Origin: JBJMHZ01 sp045807125
GTDB lineage: Bacteria > Actinomycetota > Actinomycetes > JAWWOL01
DNA length: 64,000 nt
Direction: 5' to 3'
Assembly (NCBI GenBank): GCA_045807125.1
Contig: JBJMHZ010000055.1
Location: 62,001-126,000, forward strand
Shown here: piece after piece, positions 36,613 to 45,457 of the stretch
Position numbering within the stretch: position 1 is the first letter of the stretch
How the letters are laid out: each line of letters starts with the position of its first letter
Translations under genes and position numbers: made by a program
Notes under the pieces: generated by a model
What the model was told of the DNA's origin: nothing
Databases searched by the model: none
The model's input: only the letters and a program-made list of their open reading frames with translations

Positions 36613-38060
36613 AGCCCGTACTCCGGCCAGCGCCTGGTCACCTTGTCGACCACCGCCCGGTCCTGGACGATCTCGTCCGGCCAGCCGCGCGCGTAGCCCT
36701 CGCCCGGCAGCTTCCTGGTCGCGTCGACGCCGAGCTTGCCGCCCCAGAACTGCGCGTACGATGCGTGGTCGAGGTGGTCGACCGGCCCCTCCGTCACCAG
36801 CACGTCGTGGGCGTAGTCGACGTTGCCGAAGGCTCGCCAGGCGACCTCGCGGTAGTCGTGCACGTCGCAGTCGGCGTCGACCACGACGACGCACTTCGAC
36901 AGCGAGAGGAGCCCGGTGCCCCACACCGCGCTCATCACCTTCTGCGCGTGCTTGGGGAAGCGCTTCTCGATCGCCACGATGACGCAGTTGTGGAAGACGC
37001 CCTCGACCGGCATGTCGTAATCGACGATCTCGGGGATGGTCAGCTGCACGAGCGGGAGGAAGATCCGCTCGGTGGCCTTGCCGATGGGCCCGTCCTCCTG
37101 CGGCGGCCGCCCGACGACGATGGTCTGGAAGACCGGGTCGCGCTGCATCGTCATGCACTCGACGGTGAGCGCGGGGAAGGGCTCCACCGGCGTGTAGAAG
37201 CCGGTGTGGTCGCCGAACGGCCCCTCCGGCAGGCGGTGGCCGGGCTCCAGCCAGCCCTCGAGCACGACCTGCGCGCTGGCCGGCACCTGGAGCGGGACGG
37301 TCAGGCAGTCGACCAGCTCGACCCGCTCGCCCCGCACGAAGCCGGCGAACAGGTACTCGTCGATGCCCGGCAGCGGCGCGGTCGCGGCGTAGGTCACGGC
37401 CGGGTCGCAGCCGAACGCGATGGCGACCGGCAGCCGCTCCCCGCGCCGCTCGGCCACGGCGTGGTGGGCGTTGGAGTCCTTGTGGATCTGCCAGTGCAGC
37501 CCGACGGTGCGGCGGTCGTGCTGCTGGAGCCGGTACATGCCGAGGTTGCGCGCGCCGGTCTGCGGATGGCGGGTGTGCGTCAGCCCGAGGTTCAGGAACA
37601 CGCCGCCGTCACGGGGCCACGCCTGGATGCCGGGCAGCAGGTCGAGGTCGACCCGGTCGCCGGTCAGCACCCGCGCCTGGCAGGGCGCGGTGCGCACCTT
37701 GCGCGGCGGGACGCCGCGCAGCGAGGCCAGCTTGCCGAAGGCGTCTCGCAGGCCGCCGAGACCGACCGGCAGCTCCGGCTTCAGCAGCTCGCGGATCCGC
37801 TCGCCGATCTCGTCGAGGCGCTCGACGCCGAGCGCCATCGCCATCCGCGCCTCGGTGCCGAAGACGTTGATCGCGAGCGGCATGTCGCTGCCCTCGACCC
37901 GCTCGAAGAGCAGGGCCGGCCCGCCCTCCTTGACGACCCTCGTGACGATCTCGGTGACCTCCAGCCGCGGGTCGACCGGCGCCCTCACCCGCCGCAGCTC
38001 GCCGCGCCGCTCGAGGGCGTCGAGGAGGTCGCGCAGGTCGTCGTAGCGGGTGGGGGCCAC
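36609..38060 (-). CDS. UbiD-family decarboxylase (MqnL-like)
   Basis: 483 aa, full length. A prenyl-FMN-dependent decarboxylase. Motifs: KEGGPALLFERVEG near residue 43, AVAERRGERLPVAIAFGCDPAVTYAATAPLPG, EGPFGDHTGFYTP (metal and catalytic region) and DADCDVHDYREVAWRAFGNVD. It probably removes the carboxylate from prenylated 1,4-dihydroxy-6-naphthoate. First gene of the ubiD-ubiA-ubiX operon, reading from GTG 38060. 107 bp separate it from the divergent sigma gene. Confidence 0.93.
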   Translation of the reverse strand: MAPTRYDDLRDLLDALERRGELRRVRAPVDPRLEVTEIVTRVVKEGGPALLFERVEGSDMPLAINVFGTEARMAMALGVERLDEIGERIRELLKPELPVGLGGLRDAFGKLASLRGVPPRKVRTAPCQARVLTGDRVDLDLLPGIQAWPRDGGVFLNLGLTHTRHPQTGARNLGMYRLQQHDRRTVGLHWQIHKDSNAHHAVAERRGERLPVAIAFGCDPAVTYAATAPLPGIDEYLFAGFVRGERVELVDCLTVPLQVPASAQVVLEGWLEPGHRLPEGPFGDHTGFYTPVEPFPALTVECMTMQRDPVFQTIVVGRPPQEDGPIGKATERIFLPLVQLTIPEIVDYDMPVEGVFHNCVIVAIEKRFPKHAQKVMSAVWGTGLLSLSKCVVVVDADCDVHDYREVAWRAFGNVDYAHDVLVTEGPVDHLDHASYAQFWGGKLGVDATRKLPGEGYARGWPDEIVQDRAVVDKVTRRWPEYGL

Positions 38061-38167
38061 CGGACGATTATCGGTCCGCCCCCCGTTCCGCGCGGCACGG
38101 CGCCCCCGGAGCCGCGCGGCGCGGTCCCGTACGCTCGACGTGTCGGGGCCGTCGAAGAGGTGATCGG

Positions 38168-38734
38168 GTGGACGACGCGGGCGAGCTGACCGCCCTGGTG
38201 AGGCGGGCCGCCGAGGGGGACCAGGCGGCCTGGAACGCCATCATCGATCGCTACACCAACCTGCTCTGGTCGATCGGCCGGAGCCACCGGCTCAGCACCG
38301 ACGCGACCGCCGACGTCGTGCAGACCAGCTGGCTGCGCCTCCTCGAGAACCTCGGCCGGATCAAGGAGCCGGAGCGCCTCGGGGCCTGGCTCGCGACGAC
38401 GGCCAGGCACGAGTGCCTGCGGCTGCTGCGCCGGACGCAGCGCGAGGAGCTCACCGAGGACACCGCGCTGGACGCGCCGGACACCAGTGCCCGGCCGCTC
38501 GATGCCACGCTGCTGCTGGAGGAGCGCGACGCCGCGCTGTGGCGGGCGCTGTCCGGCATCGGCGAGCGCTGCCGGGAGCTGCTGCGGGTGCTGATGGCCG
38601 ACCCGCCGCCGTCGTACGACGCGGTCTCGGCCGCGCTCGCCATGCCGGTGGGCAGCATCGGTCCCACCCGCGCCCGCTGCCTCGCCAAGCTGCGCGAGCA
38701 GGCGACCGCCGCCGGGCTCAGCTCGCCCATCTGA
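38168..38734 (+). CDS. Sigma-70 family (ECF-like) RNA polymerase sigma factor
   Basis: 188 aa. Region 2 spans about residues 10-85 (AAWNAIIDRYTNLLWSIGRSHRLSTDATADVVQTSWLRLLENLGRIKEPERLGAWLATTARHECLRLLRR, positions 20-90). Region 4 is at 125-180, ending in a helix-turn-helix (YDAVSAALAMPVGSIGPTRARCLAKLR). GTG 38168 follows GAGGTGATCGG. It is followed by a small unknown and a TPR-CHAT gene on the same strand. No membrane anti-sigma factor is beside it. Confidence 0.9.
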   Translation: MDDAGELTALVRRAAEGDQAAWNAIIDRYTNLLWSIGRSHRLSTDATADVVQTSWLRLLENLGRIKEPERLGAWLATTARHECLRLLRRTQREELTEDTALDAPDTSARPLDATLLLEERDAALWRALSGIGERCRELLRVLMADPPPSYDAVSAALAMPVGSIGPTRARCLAKLREQATAAGLSSPI

Positions 38735-38785
38735 TGTATCAACCGGGCCGGCGACGGCTCCAATGAAGCGAAGGGGGTGCGCGCC

Positions 38786-39262
38786 ATGACCGACGCACAC
38801 GAGCCGCCCGACGCCGACGAGGCGTTGCTCGGCCGGCTGCGCGCTGCCGCGCTCGTCGGCGACGGCATCCCCGGGCACGTGATCGAGGCGGCCCGCGCCG
38901 CCTTCAGCCTGCGCGACCTCGATGCGCAGCTGGCCACGCTGGTCAGCGACTCGGCCGAGCGCGCGGCCGGCGACTCGCTCGTCCTCATGCGCGGCGCCGA
39001 CGAGCCGCGCGCCCTCACCTTCGAAGCCGGTGCGGTAACGGTCGACGTCGAGGTGACCAGCACCGACGGTGCCCTGCGGATGGTGGGGCTCGTCGCCGGC
39101 GGCGAGCCGGGCGAGCTGACCGTGGAGTACGACGACGGCAGCTCGCTGCGCACCGACCTCGACCGGTTCGGACGCTTCGTGACCGACGTGCGGCGCGGCC
39201 GTGCGCGGCTTCGCCTGTCCTTCGGCGGCAGCCCCGTCGTGACGCCGTGGACCACCTTCTGA
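38786..39262 (+). CDS. Unknown protein in the sigma-CHAT locus
   Basis: 158 aa, soluble. The N-terminal half (LRAAALVGDGIPGHVIEAARAAFSLRDLDAQLATLVSDS) looks helical. The C-terminal half is beta-rich (ALTFEAGAVTVDVEV, TVEYDDGSSLRTDLDRFGRF, RARLRLSFGG) and ends in TPWTTF. ATG 38786 after AAGGGGG. No transmembrane segment. From position it may be a sigma-factor partner or adaptor for the CHAT protein. I cannot assign a named family. Confidence 0.8.
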   Translation: MTDAHEPPDADEALLGRLRAAALVGDGIPGHVIEAARAAFSLRDLDAQLATLVSDSAERAAGDSLVLMRGADEPRALTFEAGAVTVDVEVTSTDGALRMVGLVAGGEPGELTVEYDDGSSLRTDLDRFGRFVTDVRRGRARLRLSFGGSPVVTPWTTF

Positions 39263-39316
39263 CCCGATCGTCCCGGCCCGCTTCCCGGCGGGCCCGCGAC
39301 CGGTCCGGAACGGCAA

Positions 39317-39343
39317 CGGCCGGTGGGGGTCACCCACCGGCCG
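39317..39343 (+). terminator. Hairpin between the 158-aa gene and the TPR-CHAT gene
   Basis: CGGCCGGTGGG (39317-39327), loop GGTCA, and CCCACCGGCCG (39333-39343) make a perfect 11-bp stem, 55 bp past the stop at 39262. It separates the sigma pair from the TPR-CHAT gene, which therefore probably has its own promoter in the AT-richer 39360-39417 (CTGTATATGTTCG, CTGATACG). Confidence 0.75.
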
Positions 39344-39417
39344 CGGCAGGACCGCTTCTCTCTCCTGTATATGTTCGAGCCGCGACTACCCACTCTGATA
39401 CGCCGTAGTCTGCGGCA

Positions 39418-42075
39418 GTGACCTCGATCCTCGACGAGAGCCCGGCCGAGCTGGCCGTCGAGGCGCTGCGACTGGTCGAGGTCGACCCCTACCGGGCCAC
39501 CGCGGTCGCCCAGCGGGCGGCGGCCCTGGCCGTCGCGACCAAGGCCCACGGGGCCCACGCCCGCGCGCTGCGGGCGCAGGGGACCGCCCTGCGCAAGCTC
39601 GGTCAACCCACCGAGAGCGAGCGGCTGCTGCGGCAGGCCGTGGCGGTCGCCGAGCGCCACGGCGAGCTCCAGGTCGCCGCCGAGGCCCGGATGAGCCTGT
39701 CGTACGTCCTACTGGAGACGGGGCGCCCCACCGTCGCCCTGCGCCAGATCGACAGCGCGATCAGCCGGCTGGAGGGGGTCGACCTCGGCCGGGCCAGGGC
39801 GCAGCGGGCCCTGCTGCTCCAGCGCACCGGGCACGCCTCGGCGGCCCTCGACGAGTTCGCGGAAGCGATCCCGGCCCTGCGCCGGCACGGCGACCGGATG
39901 TGGGAGACCCGCGCCCTCATCAACCACGGTGTCCTGCTCGCCTACGACGGGCGCATCTCCGCCGCCGACCTGGCGCTGCGCCGGGCCGAGGCGCTGGCCA
40001 CCGACCTCGGGATGCCGCCGCTGTTCGCGCTGGCACGGTGGAACCGCGGCTTCGTGGCCGGGCGCGCCGGCGACGTCCCTGCGGCGCTGACCCAGCTGGA
40101 CGAGGCCGAGGCCGCCTTCCACGCGGCCGGGCTGCCGGAACCGGCCCTGCTCGTCGACCGGTGCGAGATCCTGCTCTCGGCCGGCCTGGCGCGCGAGGCG
40201 AGCGAGGCCGCGGCGCGGGCCGTGCAGAGCCTGGCCGAGCACGGCCGGCACGCCGACCGGGCCGAGGCGCTGGTGACCCAGGCCCAGGCCGTGCTCGCCG
40301 ACCACCGGCCGGTCGAGGCGCTCCGGATCGCCGAGGACGCCTGCCGGCTGCTGCGCAGCCAGCACCGGCCGGGGTGGCTCGCGGCGGCGCGCTACACGAT
40401 GCTGCGCGCCAGGTGGGAGTGCGGCGACGACCCCAAGGACCTGCTGCCGGCCGCCCGGCTCGCCGCGCGCCAGCTGGAGGAGGCCGGCCTCGCGGTCGCC
40501 GCGCTCGACGCCCGGCTGATCGTCGGCCGCCTCGCGCTGGCCGCCGGCCGGCCCCACCTCGCCCGCGCGGAGCTGGCGACGGTCGCGCCGCACCGGCGCG
40601 GCAAGGGCGGCCGAGCCGACATCGCCAGCCGGGCCTGGCACGCCAGGGCGCTGCTGCACCTGGCCGACGGCGAGCCGGTGAAGGCGCTGTCCGCCCTCCA
40701 GCGCGGCATCCGGGTCCTCGACGACTACCGGGCCACCGTCGGAGCCACCGAGCTGCGGGTGCAGATCACCACCCACGCGAGCGACCTCGCCTCGCTCGGC
40801 CTCGAGCTCGCCCTGGACCGCGGAACGCCGCGGCAGGTGCTGCGCTGGCTCGACCGCTGCCGGGCCGGCACGCTGCGGTTCCGCCCCCTCCGGCCGCCGT
40901 CCGACGACGCGCTCGCGGCCGAGCTCACCAGCCTGCGGATGGTCGCGGCCGACCTCGAGCGCGCCCAGCTGGCCGGCGCGCCGACCGCCGCGCTGGCTCG
41001 CCGGGTCGAGGACGTCGAGGACCGCATCCGCCGCCGCACGCGGGCCCTCGCGGCGCGTGGCGAGGCGCCCGCGCCGCAGGCCCCGGTCGGTGAGCTGGTC
41101 GCGGCCGCGAGCGGACGGTACGTGCTCGTCGCCCTCCTCCCCCGTGGCGAGCGGATCGTCGCACTGGTCGTCAGGGACGGCCGGGTCACCAAGCACGACC
41201 TCGGTGCGGTGGCCCGCCCCGCCCTGCTCGCCAGGGAGAGCCTCGCCTTCGCGCTGCGGCTGCTGCTCGCGCGCAGGTCGTCGCAACGGGCGCAGGAAGC
41301 GGCCGGGCGCGCGCTGGAGGCGAGCGCAGCAGAGCTGGACGAGCTGCTGCTCGCGCCGATCGCCGGTGCGCTGGGCGGCGGCGAGGAGATCGTCCTGCTG
41401 CCGCCGGCCGAGCTGGCCGCCACCCCGTGGGGCCTCCTGCCGCGGCTGGCCGACCGCCCGGTGACGGTCGCCCCGTCGCCCACCGCGTGGCTGCGCGCCG
41501 TCCGCGATCCCAGGGGCACCACCGGCCGGGCGATCGCCATCGCCGGCCCCGGGCTGCCCGCGGCCGAGCGGGAGGCGCGGTGCGTCGCGACCGCCCACCC
41601 CGACGCCGTCGTCCTCGCCGGAGCCGAGGCCACCGCGAGCGCCGCACTCGCCGCCGCCGACGGCGCGGCGCTGGTCCACTTCGCCTGCCACGGTCGCCTG
41701 CGATCGGACAACCCGCTGTTCTCCTGCCTCGTCCTCGCCGACGGACCGCTCACCGTCTACGATCTCGAGCGGCTGAACGGCGCGCCCACCGTCGTCGTGC
41801 TCTCGGCCTGCGAGTCGGCCCAGTCGGCGATCCGCCCTGGCGACGAGCTGCTCGGCCTCGCCGCCGCGCTGCTGGCGACCGGCAGCCGCACGCTCATCGC
41901 CGCAGCGATGCCGGTCCCCGACGACCTCGCCGCCGACGTGATGACCCGCTTCCACGAGCGGCTCGCGGCCGGCGCCTCTCCCGCTGCGGCGCTCGCGATG
42001 ACGCGCAGCAGCTACGCGGGCGACCCGGCGCGCCGCCGCACCGTGGGCGCGTACGTCTGCCTCGGCGCCGGCTGA
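39418..42075 (+). CDS. TPR-CHAT protein (caspase-like peptidase with tetratricopeptide repeats)
   Basis: 885 aa, no signal peptide or membrane segment. Residues ~1-480 are tandem TPR-like helix pairs (for example AHARALRAQGTALRKLGQ, ALTQLDEAEAAFHAAG, PVKALSALQRGIRVLDDYR). An all-helical linker with a charged segment at 500-560 follows. The C-terminal CHAT domain (about 560-885) has the catalytic dyad His758 in VHFACHGRL and Cys798 in VVLSACESAQ, then GLAAALLATGSRTLIAAAMPV. CHAT is a caspase-clan fold seen in bacterial regulated-proteolysis and conflict systems. Substrate and trigger unknown. It starts with GTG 39418, with almost no leader. Confidence 0.93.
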   Translation: MTSILDESPAELAVEALRLVEVDPYRATAVAQRAAALAVATKAHGAHARALRAQGTALRKLGQPTESERLLRQAVAVAERHGELQVAAEARMSLSYVLLETGRPTVALRQIDSAISRLEGVDLGRARAQRALLLQRTGHASAALDEFAEAIPALRRHGDRMWETRALINHGVLLAYDGRISAADLALRRAEALATDLGMPPLFALARWNRGFVAGRAGDVPAALTQLDEAEAAFHAAGLPEPALLVDRCEILLSAGLAREASEAAARAVQSLAEHGRHADRAEALVTQAQAVLADHRPVEALRIAEDACRLLRSQHRPGWLAAARYTMLRARWECGDDPKDLLPAARLAARQLEEAGLAVAALDARLIVGRLALAAGRPHLARAELATVAPHRRGKGGRADIASRAWHARALLHLADGEPVKALSALQRGIRVLDDYRATVGATELRVQITTHASDLASLGLELALDRGTPRQVLRWLDRCRAGTLRFRPLRPPSDDALAAELTSLRMVAADLERAQLAGAPTAALARRVEDVEDRIRRRTRALAARGEAPAPQAPVGELVAAASGRYVLVALLPRGERIVALVVRDGRVTKHDLGAVARPALLARESLAFALRLLLARRSSQRAQEAAGRALEASAAELDELLLAPIAGALGGGEEIVLLPPAELAATPWGLLPRLADRPVTVAPSPTAWLRAVRDPRGTTGRAIAIAGPGLPAAEREARCVATAHPDAVVLAGAEATASAALAAADGAALVHFACHGRLRSDNPLFSCLVLADGPLTVYDLERLNGAPTVVVLSACESAQSAIRPGDELLGLAAALLATGSRTLIAAAMPVPDDLAADVMTRFHERLAAGASPAAALAMTRSSYAGDPARRRTVGAYVCLGAG

Positions 42076-42175
42076 CCGGCCCGCACCCATCGCGCTCGTT
42101 GCGGCCACGCGTCGTCCACCCGTCCACGTCGTCGTGACGCCGGCGACGACTCGTGAGGCGAAGCACGGCGCAGGG

Positions 42176-42583
42176 TCAGGGCGCCGCGCGCAGTACCCCC
42201 GAGTGTGCGAGTTCGAGGGTCTCGGTGGGCACCACCGCGTTGACCCTCGGGCCCACGTACCGCACCGGCCACGCATCGCGCAGCCGCCAGGCCTGCGCCG
42301 GATGGCCGTCGTCGTCGTAGGCGGTGATGGTCACGGTGCAGCGCGGCGGCCGGTCGAGCGTCTCCAGCCAGGCGGCGAGAACGACGCTGTCGGTCGCGAT
42401 GCGCCTGGTCAGCCGCACGGTGCCGGCCAGCCCGTAGCTGAAGTCGCCGCCGGTGGGCAACCCCTCGCAGCCCGTGAACGCACCGACGGGCAGTCCCTCC
42501 ATGCGGACGACGTAGCGGAGCAGCAGCCGCGTCCGTGGACCCCCCTCTCTGTCCACGGGCGATTCAGCGAGCAGTCCGGACAT
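42176..42583 (-). CDS. T4 gp19-type phage tail-tube protein, orphan
   Basis: 135 aa. RYVVRMEGLPVGAFTGCEGLPTG (residues ~22-44), the middle beta strands (VRLTRRIATDSVVLAAWLETL, PRCTVTITAYDDDGHPAQAWRLRDAWPVRYVGP) and the closing NAVVPTETLELAHSGV are the pattern of Phage_T4_gp19/contractile-injection tube proteins. ATG 42583 follows CGGAGG by 7 nt. No sheath, baseplate, spike or AAA ATPase gene is beside it. It converges on the TPR-CHAT gene (100 bp between stops). Its strand matches the cytochrome genes but is 188 bp away from them. Confidence 0.82.
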   Translation of the reverse strand: MSGLLAESPVDREGGPRTRLLLRYVVRMEGLPVGAFTGCEGLPTGGDFSYGLAGTVRLTRRIATDSVVLAAWLETLDRPPRCTVTITAYDDDGHPAQAWRLRDAWPVRYVGPRVNAVVPTETLELAHSGVLRAAP

Positions 42584-42737
42584 CTGCGACCTCCGGTCGG
42601 GCACGGGATAGCGCCTCATCACCCGAGCAGAGCCGCCACGACCAGCGGTGATACATCGCCGGAGCCGATTCGCCCCGTCAGCGGCGGATCGCCGCGCGAG
42701 GGGGCCGGAGAGGGGTCGGGGAGGGCGGCGCCGACGT

Positions 42738-42762
42738 GGCGCAGAGGTGGGCGCAGAGGTGG
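42738..42762. repeat. 12-bp-period direct repeat after ccsB
   Basis: GGCGCAGAGGTGG occurs at 42738-42750 and 42750-42762, sharing one base. It lies between the ccsB stop (42772) and the tail-tube gene. No function evident. Confidence 0.5.
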
Positions 42763-42771
42763 GGCAGCGCG

Positions 42772-43821
42772 TCAGGACAGGCCGGCGTAGGAGTGCAGGC
42801 CGGCGACCACCAGGTTGATGACGTAGTAGTTGAACAGCAGCGCCGCGAAGCCGAGCAGCGCCAGCACCGGCGCGGTCCGGCGGAAGCTGGGCGTGGCCCT
42901 GGCGTGCAGGTAGGCCGCGTAGATCACCCAGGTGATGAACGACCCGGTCTCCTTGGGGTCCCAGCCCCAGTAGCGGCCCCAGGCCGACTCGGCCCAGATC
43001 GCGCCCGCGATGACGGCGAACGACCAGATCGGGAACGCGAACGCGATCACCCGGTGCTCGAGCCGCTCGATCGACGAGCCTGCCGGCAGCCTGGCCCCGA
43101 GCCCGACCAGGCGGGGCGCCGAGCCGGCGGTGAGGGCCGACTCGTACCGGCGCCGCACCAGGTGCAGGCAGCTGGCCACGCCGGCCACCATGAAGGCGCC
43201 GGTCGCGGTGATGGCGGCGACGACGTGGATCTTCAGCCAGTAGGACTGGAGCACCGGCTGGAGCGGGCCGGCCTTGGCGTAGAGCACGGTGCCCGCGAGC
43301 CCCAGGTAGAGGACGACGGGCACCATGACGAACACGCCGAGGTAGCGGGCCCGCTGCCGCACGGCGAGCAGCAGGAACCCGGTGACCGCCACCAGGCAGA
43401 CCGCCGAGCTGAACTCGTACATGTCGCCCCACGGCACCCGGCCGGCCGCGATGCCGCGGGTCACCACCTCGGCCACGTGCACCAGCCAGCCGATCGCGGT
43501 GACGACGAGGCCGAGCGTCGCGAGCCGGCCGCCCGCGCGGACGGCCGACGCGGCGTCCACGTCGCCCGCGCCGTCGCTGCCGCGCGGCCGGTCACCGGCG
43601 GGGGGCGTCTCGCCGTCGGCCGGTCCGGTCCCGGCCGCCGGTGCGCCGACCAGCACCGGCACGCCGGTGCGCTGCGGCACCGCCCGGGCGGCCGCGCGCC
43701 TGGCATCGAGGCGCCGGCCGAACGAGGTGTCGGCGGCGAAGGCGACCATGGCGAGCGCGTAGATGATGACCACGGCGGTGAAGAGATGGTCGCTCGCGCT
43801 GGCGAGGGCGGCGTCGGGCAC
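42772..43821 (-). CDS. ccsB: Cytochrome c biogenesis protein CcsB/ResC
   Basis: 349 aa, about eight membrane helices. The heme-handling tryptophan-rich WWD-type motif is visible as WGRYWGWDPKETGSFITWVIYA, with the flanking conserved histidines expected of system II. Together with ResB it carries heme across the membrane and attaches it to apocytochrome c. An extended Pro/Gly/Asp-rich cytoplasmic loop is at residues ~30-90. It starts 7 bp after the resB stop. Confidence 0.94.
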   Translation of the reverse strand: MPDAALASASDHLFTAVVIIYALAMVAFAADTSFGRRLDARRAAARAVPQRTGVPVLVGAPAAGTGPADGETPPAGDRPRGSDGAGDVDAASAVRAGGRLATLGLVVTAIGWLVHVAEVVTRGIAAGRVPWGDMYEFSSAVCLVAVTGFLLLAVRQRARYLGVFVMVPVVLYLGLAGTVLYAKAGPLQPVLQSYWLKIHVVAAITATGAFMVAGVASCLHLVRRRYESALTAGSAPRLVGLGARLPAGSSIERLEHRVIAFAFPIWSFAVIAGAIWAESAWGRYWGWDPKETGSFITWVIYAAYLHARATPSFRRTAPVLALLGFAALLFNYYVINLVVAGLHSYAGLS

Positions 43822-43827
43822 GGGGTC

Positions 43828-45453
43828 TCATTCCTCCTGGGGCGCGCGCTCCGGCAGTCGTCGCTGGAGACGTCGCGACAGCTCGCCGAGCTCCTCGGCG
43901 AACCGGTCGCCGTCGCTGCGGGCGAGACCACCGACCTCGACCACGGTACGCCCGCCCTCCGGCGCGGTCGCCCGGACCCACAGGCGGCGACGGCGCACCC
44001 GCAGCGACAGCAGCAGGCCGAGGACCAGGGCCGACGCGGCGACGAGCGCCAGCCGCTTGCCCGGGTCGTACGTCACGTGGAAGTTGGCGAACTCCTTGAA
44101 CCCGGTGAACGTGATCGACGTCCCGTCCACCAGCCGCCAGGTCTGCCCGGGGAAGAGCGTCTGCGCGGCGATCCGGCCGTGGCCGTCGCCGTACTGGTGC
44201 AGCTGGCTGGTGTCGAGCGAGTAGACCGAGCCGGTGTCGACGAGCCGGCCGTGGTAGGCGGTGAGCGTCACGGCGGGGTTGCGCGCGGCGGGGAACGCCG
44301 ACTGCAGGCCACCGCTGGTGGCGACCGTCGTCGGCGTGAAGAAGCCCTGGAGCGCGAGCTGCTCCGGCGCCGCGTCGGCGACCTTGACGACGCCGTTGGA
44401 CTGGTAGGTCGTGGCGTTGTCGGGGAGGAACGGCACGTCGTCGTCGAAGACGACCGCGCCCTTGGCGTCGCGCACCACGAAGTGCGGCGCGTAGCCGTGG
44501 CCGCCGAGGTAGACCCGTACGCCGCCGGTCAGCAGGTGCGGGTCGACGGTGAGCGGGTGGTTCTCCTTGATGTCGTACGACGTGGTCGGCGCGCCGGGGC
44601 TGGGGCGCCACGTCACGTCGGCGTCGAACGAGCGCGGCTGGCCGGTGGCGAGGTAGGTGGCCCGGAAGTCGCGCAGGCCGACGGTGAACGGCTGCAGCCG
44701 CGACGCATCGAAGAGCCGGCCGGGATGCAGGGAGTCGTAGGCCAGCGGGGTGTTGGAGAACCCGCGCCCCTCGACGAGCAGCACGTCGCCCTTGTAGCCC
44801 CAGAGGCCACCCATGGCGATCGCGGCCAGCAGCGCCACGAGCGCGACATGCAGCAGCAGGTTGCCGGTCTCGCGGAGGTAGCCCTTCTCGGCGGAGAGCG
44901 TGGCGTCGCCGCCGCGGACGACGCGCCAACGCGCCCCGGAGAGCATGCGCGCCGCCGCGTCGATGGCGGCCGCCGGTGGCGCGTCGGTGCGCCACGACTC
45001 GCCCGCCGGAAGGCGCGAGAAGTGCCGGGGAGCTGGCGGTGGCTGCGCCCGCAGCGCCCTTGCGTGCAGCCGCATCCTGGGCACGAGGCAGCCGATGAGC
45101 GAGATGAACAGCAGCAGGTAGACGGCGGCGAACCACGGCGACGCGAAGACGTCGAACAGCGAGAGCCGGTCGAGCACCGGCGCGAGCGACGGGTGCTGCC
45201 CGTAGAACCGCTGCACCCGCGCGTCGTCGTTGCCGTGCTGCGGCAGCACCGAGCCAGGCACGGCCGCGAGCGCGAGCAGGAACAGCAGCTGGAGCGCCGT
45301 CCGCATCGACGTCAGCTGGCGCCATGCCCGCCTGGCCGCCGCGGCGCCGCGCTCCCCGGCGGTCGGGCCGACGGGCTCCGGTGCGGTGGTGAGCCGCGCG
45401 GCCGCCGCCGCGTCCGTAGGGTCGGCGGGCTGCTGGGTGAGGCTGTCGGTCAC
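43828..45453 (-). CDS. resB: Cytochrome c biogenesis protein ResB
   Basis: 541 aa. Three N-terminal membrane helices (LTSMRTALQLLFLLALAAVPGSVLPQ; FAAVYLLLFISLIGCLVPR; LLLHVALVALLAAIAMGG) precede a large extracytoplasmic domain with KGDVLLVEGRGFSNTP, and a last helix near residue 465 (LALVAASALVLGLLLSL). Partner of CcsB in heme ligation. ATG-type start at 45453, 4 bp after ccdA. Confidence 0.93.
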   Translation of the reverse strand: MTDSLTQQPADPTDAAAAARLTTAPEPVGPTAGERGAAAARRAWRQLTSMRTALQLLFLLALAAVPGSVLPQHGNDDARVQRFYGQHPSLAPVLDRLSLFDVFASPWFAAVYLLLFISLIGCLVPRMRLHARALRAQPPPAPRHFSRLPAGESWRTDAPPAAAIDAAARMLSGARWRVVRGGDATLSAEKGYLRETGNLLLHVALVALLAAIAMGGLWGYKGDVLLVEGRGFSNTPLAYDSLHPGRLFDASRLQPFTVGLRDFRATYLATGQPRSFDADVTWRPSPGAPTTSYDIKENHPLTVDPHLLTGGVRVYLGGHGYAPHFVVRDAKGAVVFDDDVPFLPDNATTYQSNGVVKVADAAPEQLALQGFFTPTTVATSGGLQSAFPAARNPAVTLTAYHGRLVDTGSVYSLDTSQLHQYGDGHGRIAAQTLFPGQTWRLVDGTSITFTGFKEFANFHVTYDPGKRLALVAASALVLGLLLSLRVRRRRLWVRATAPEGGRTVVEVGGLARSDGDRFAEELGELSRRLQRRLPERAPQEE

Positions 45454-45457
45454 GCGT

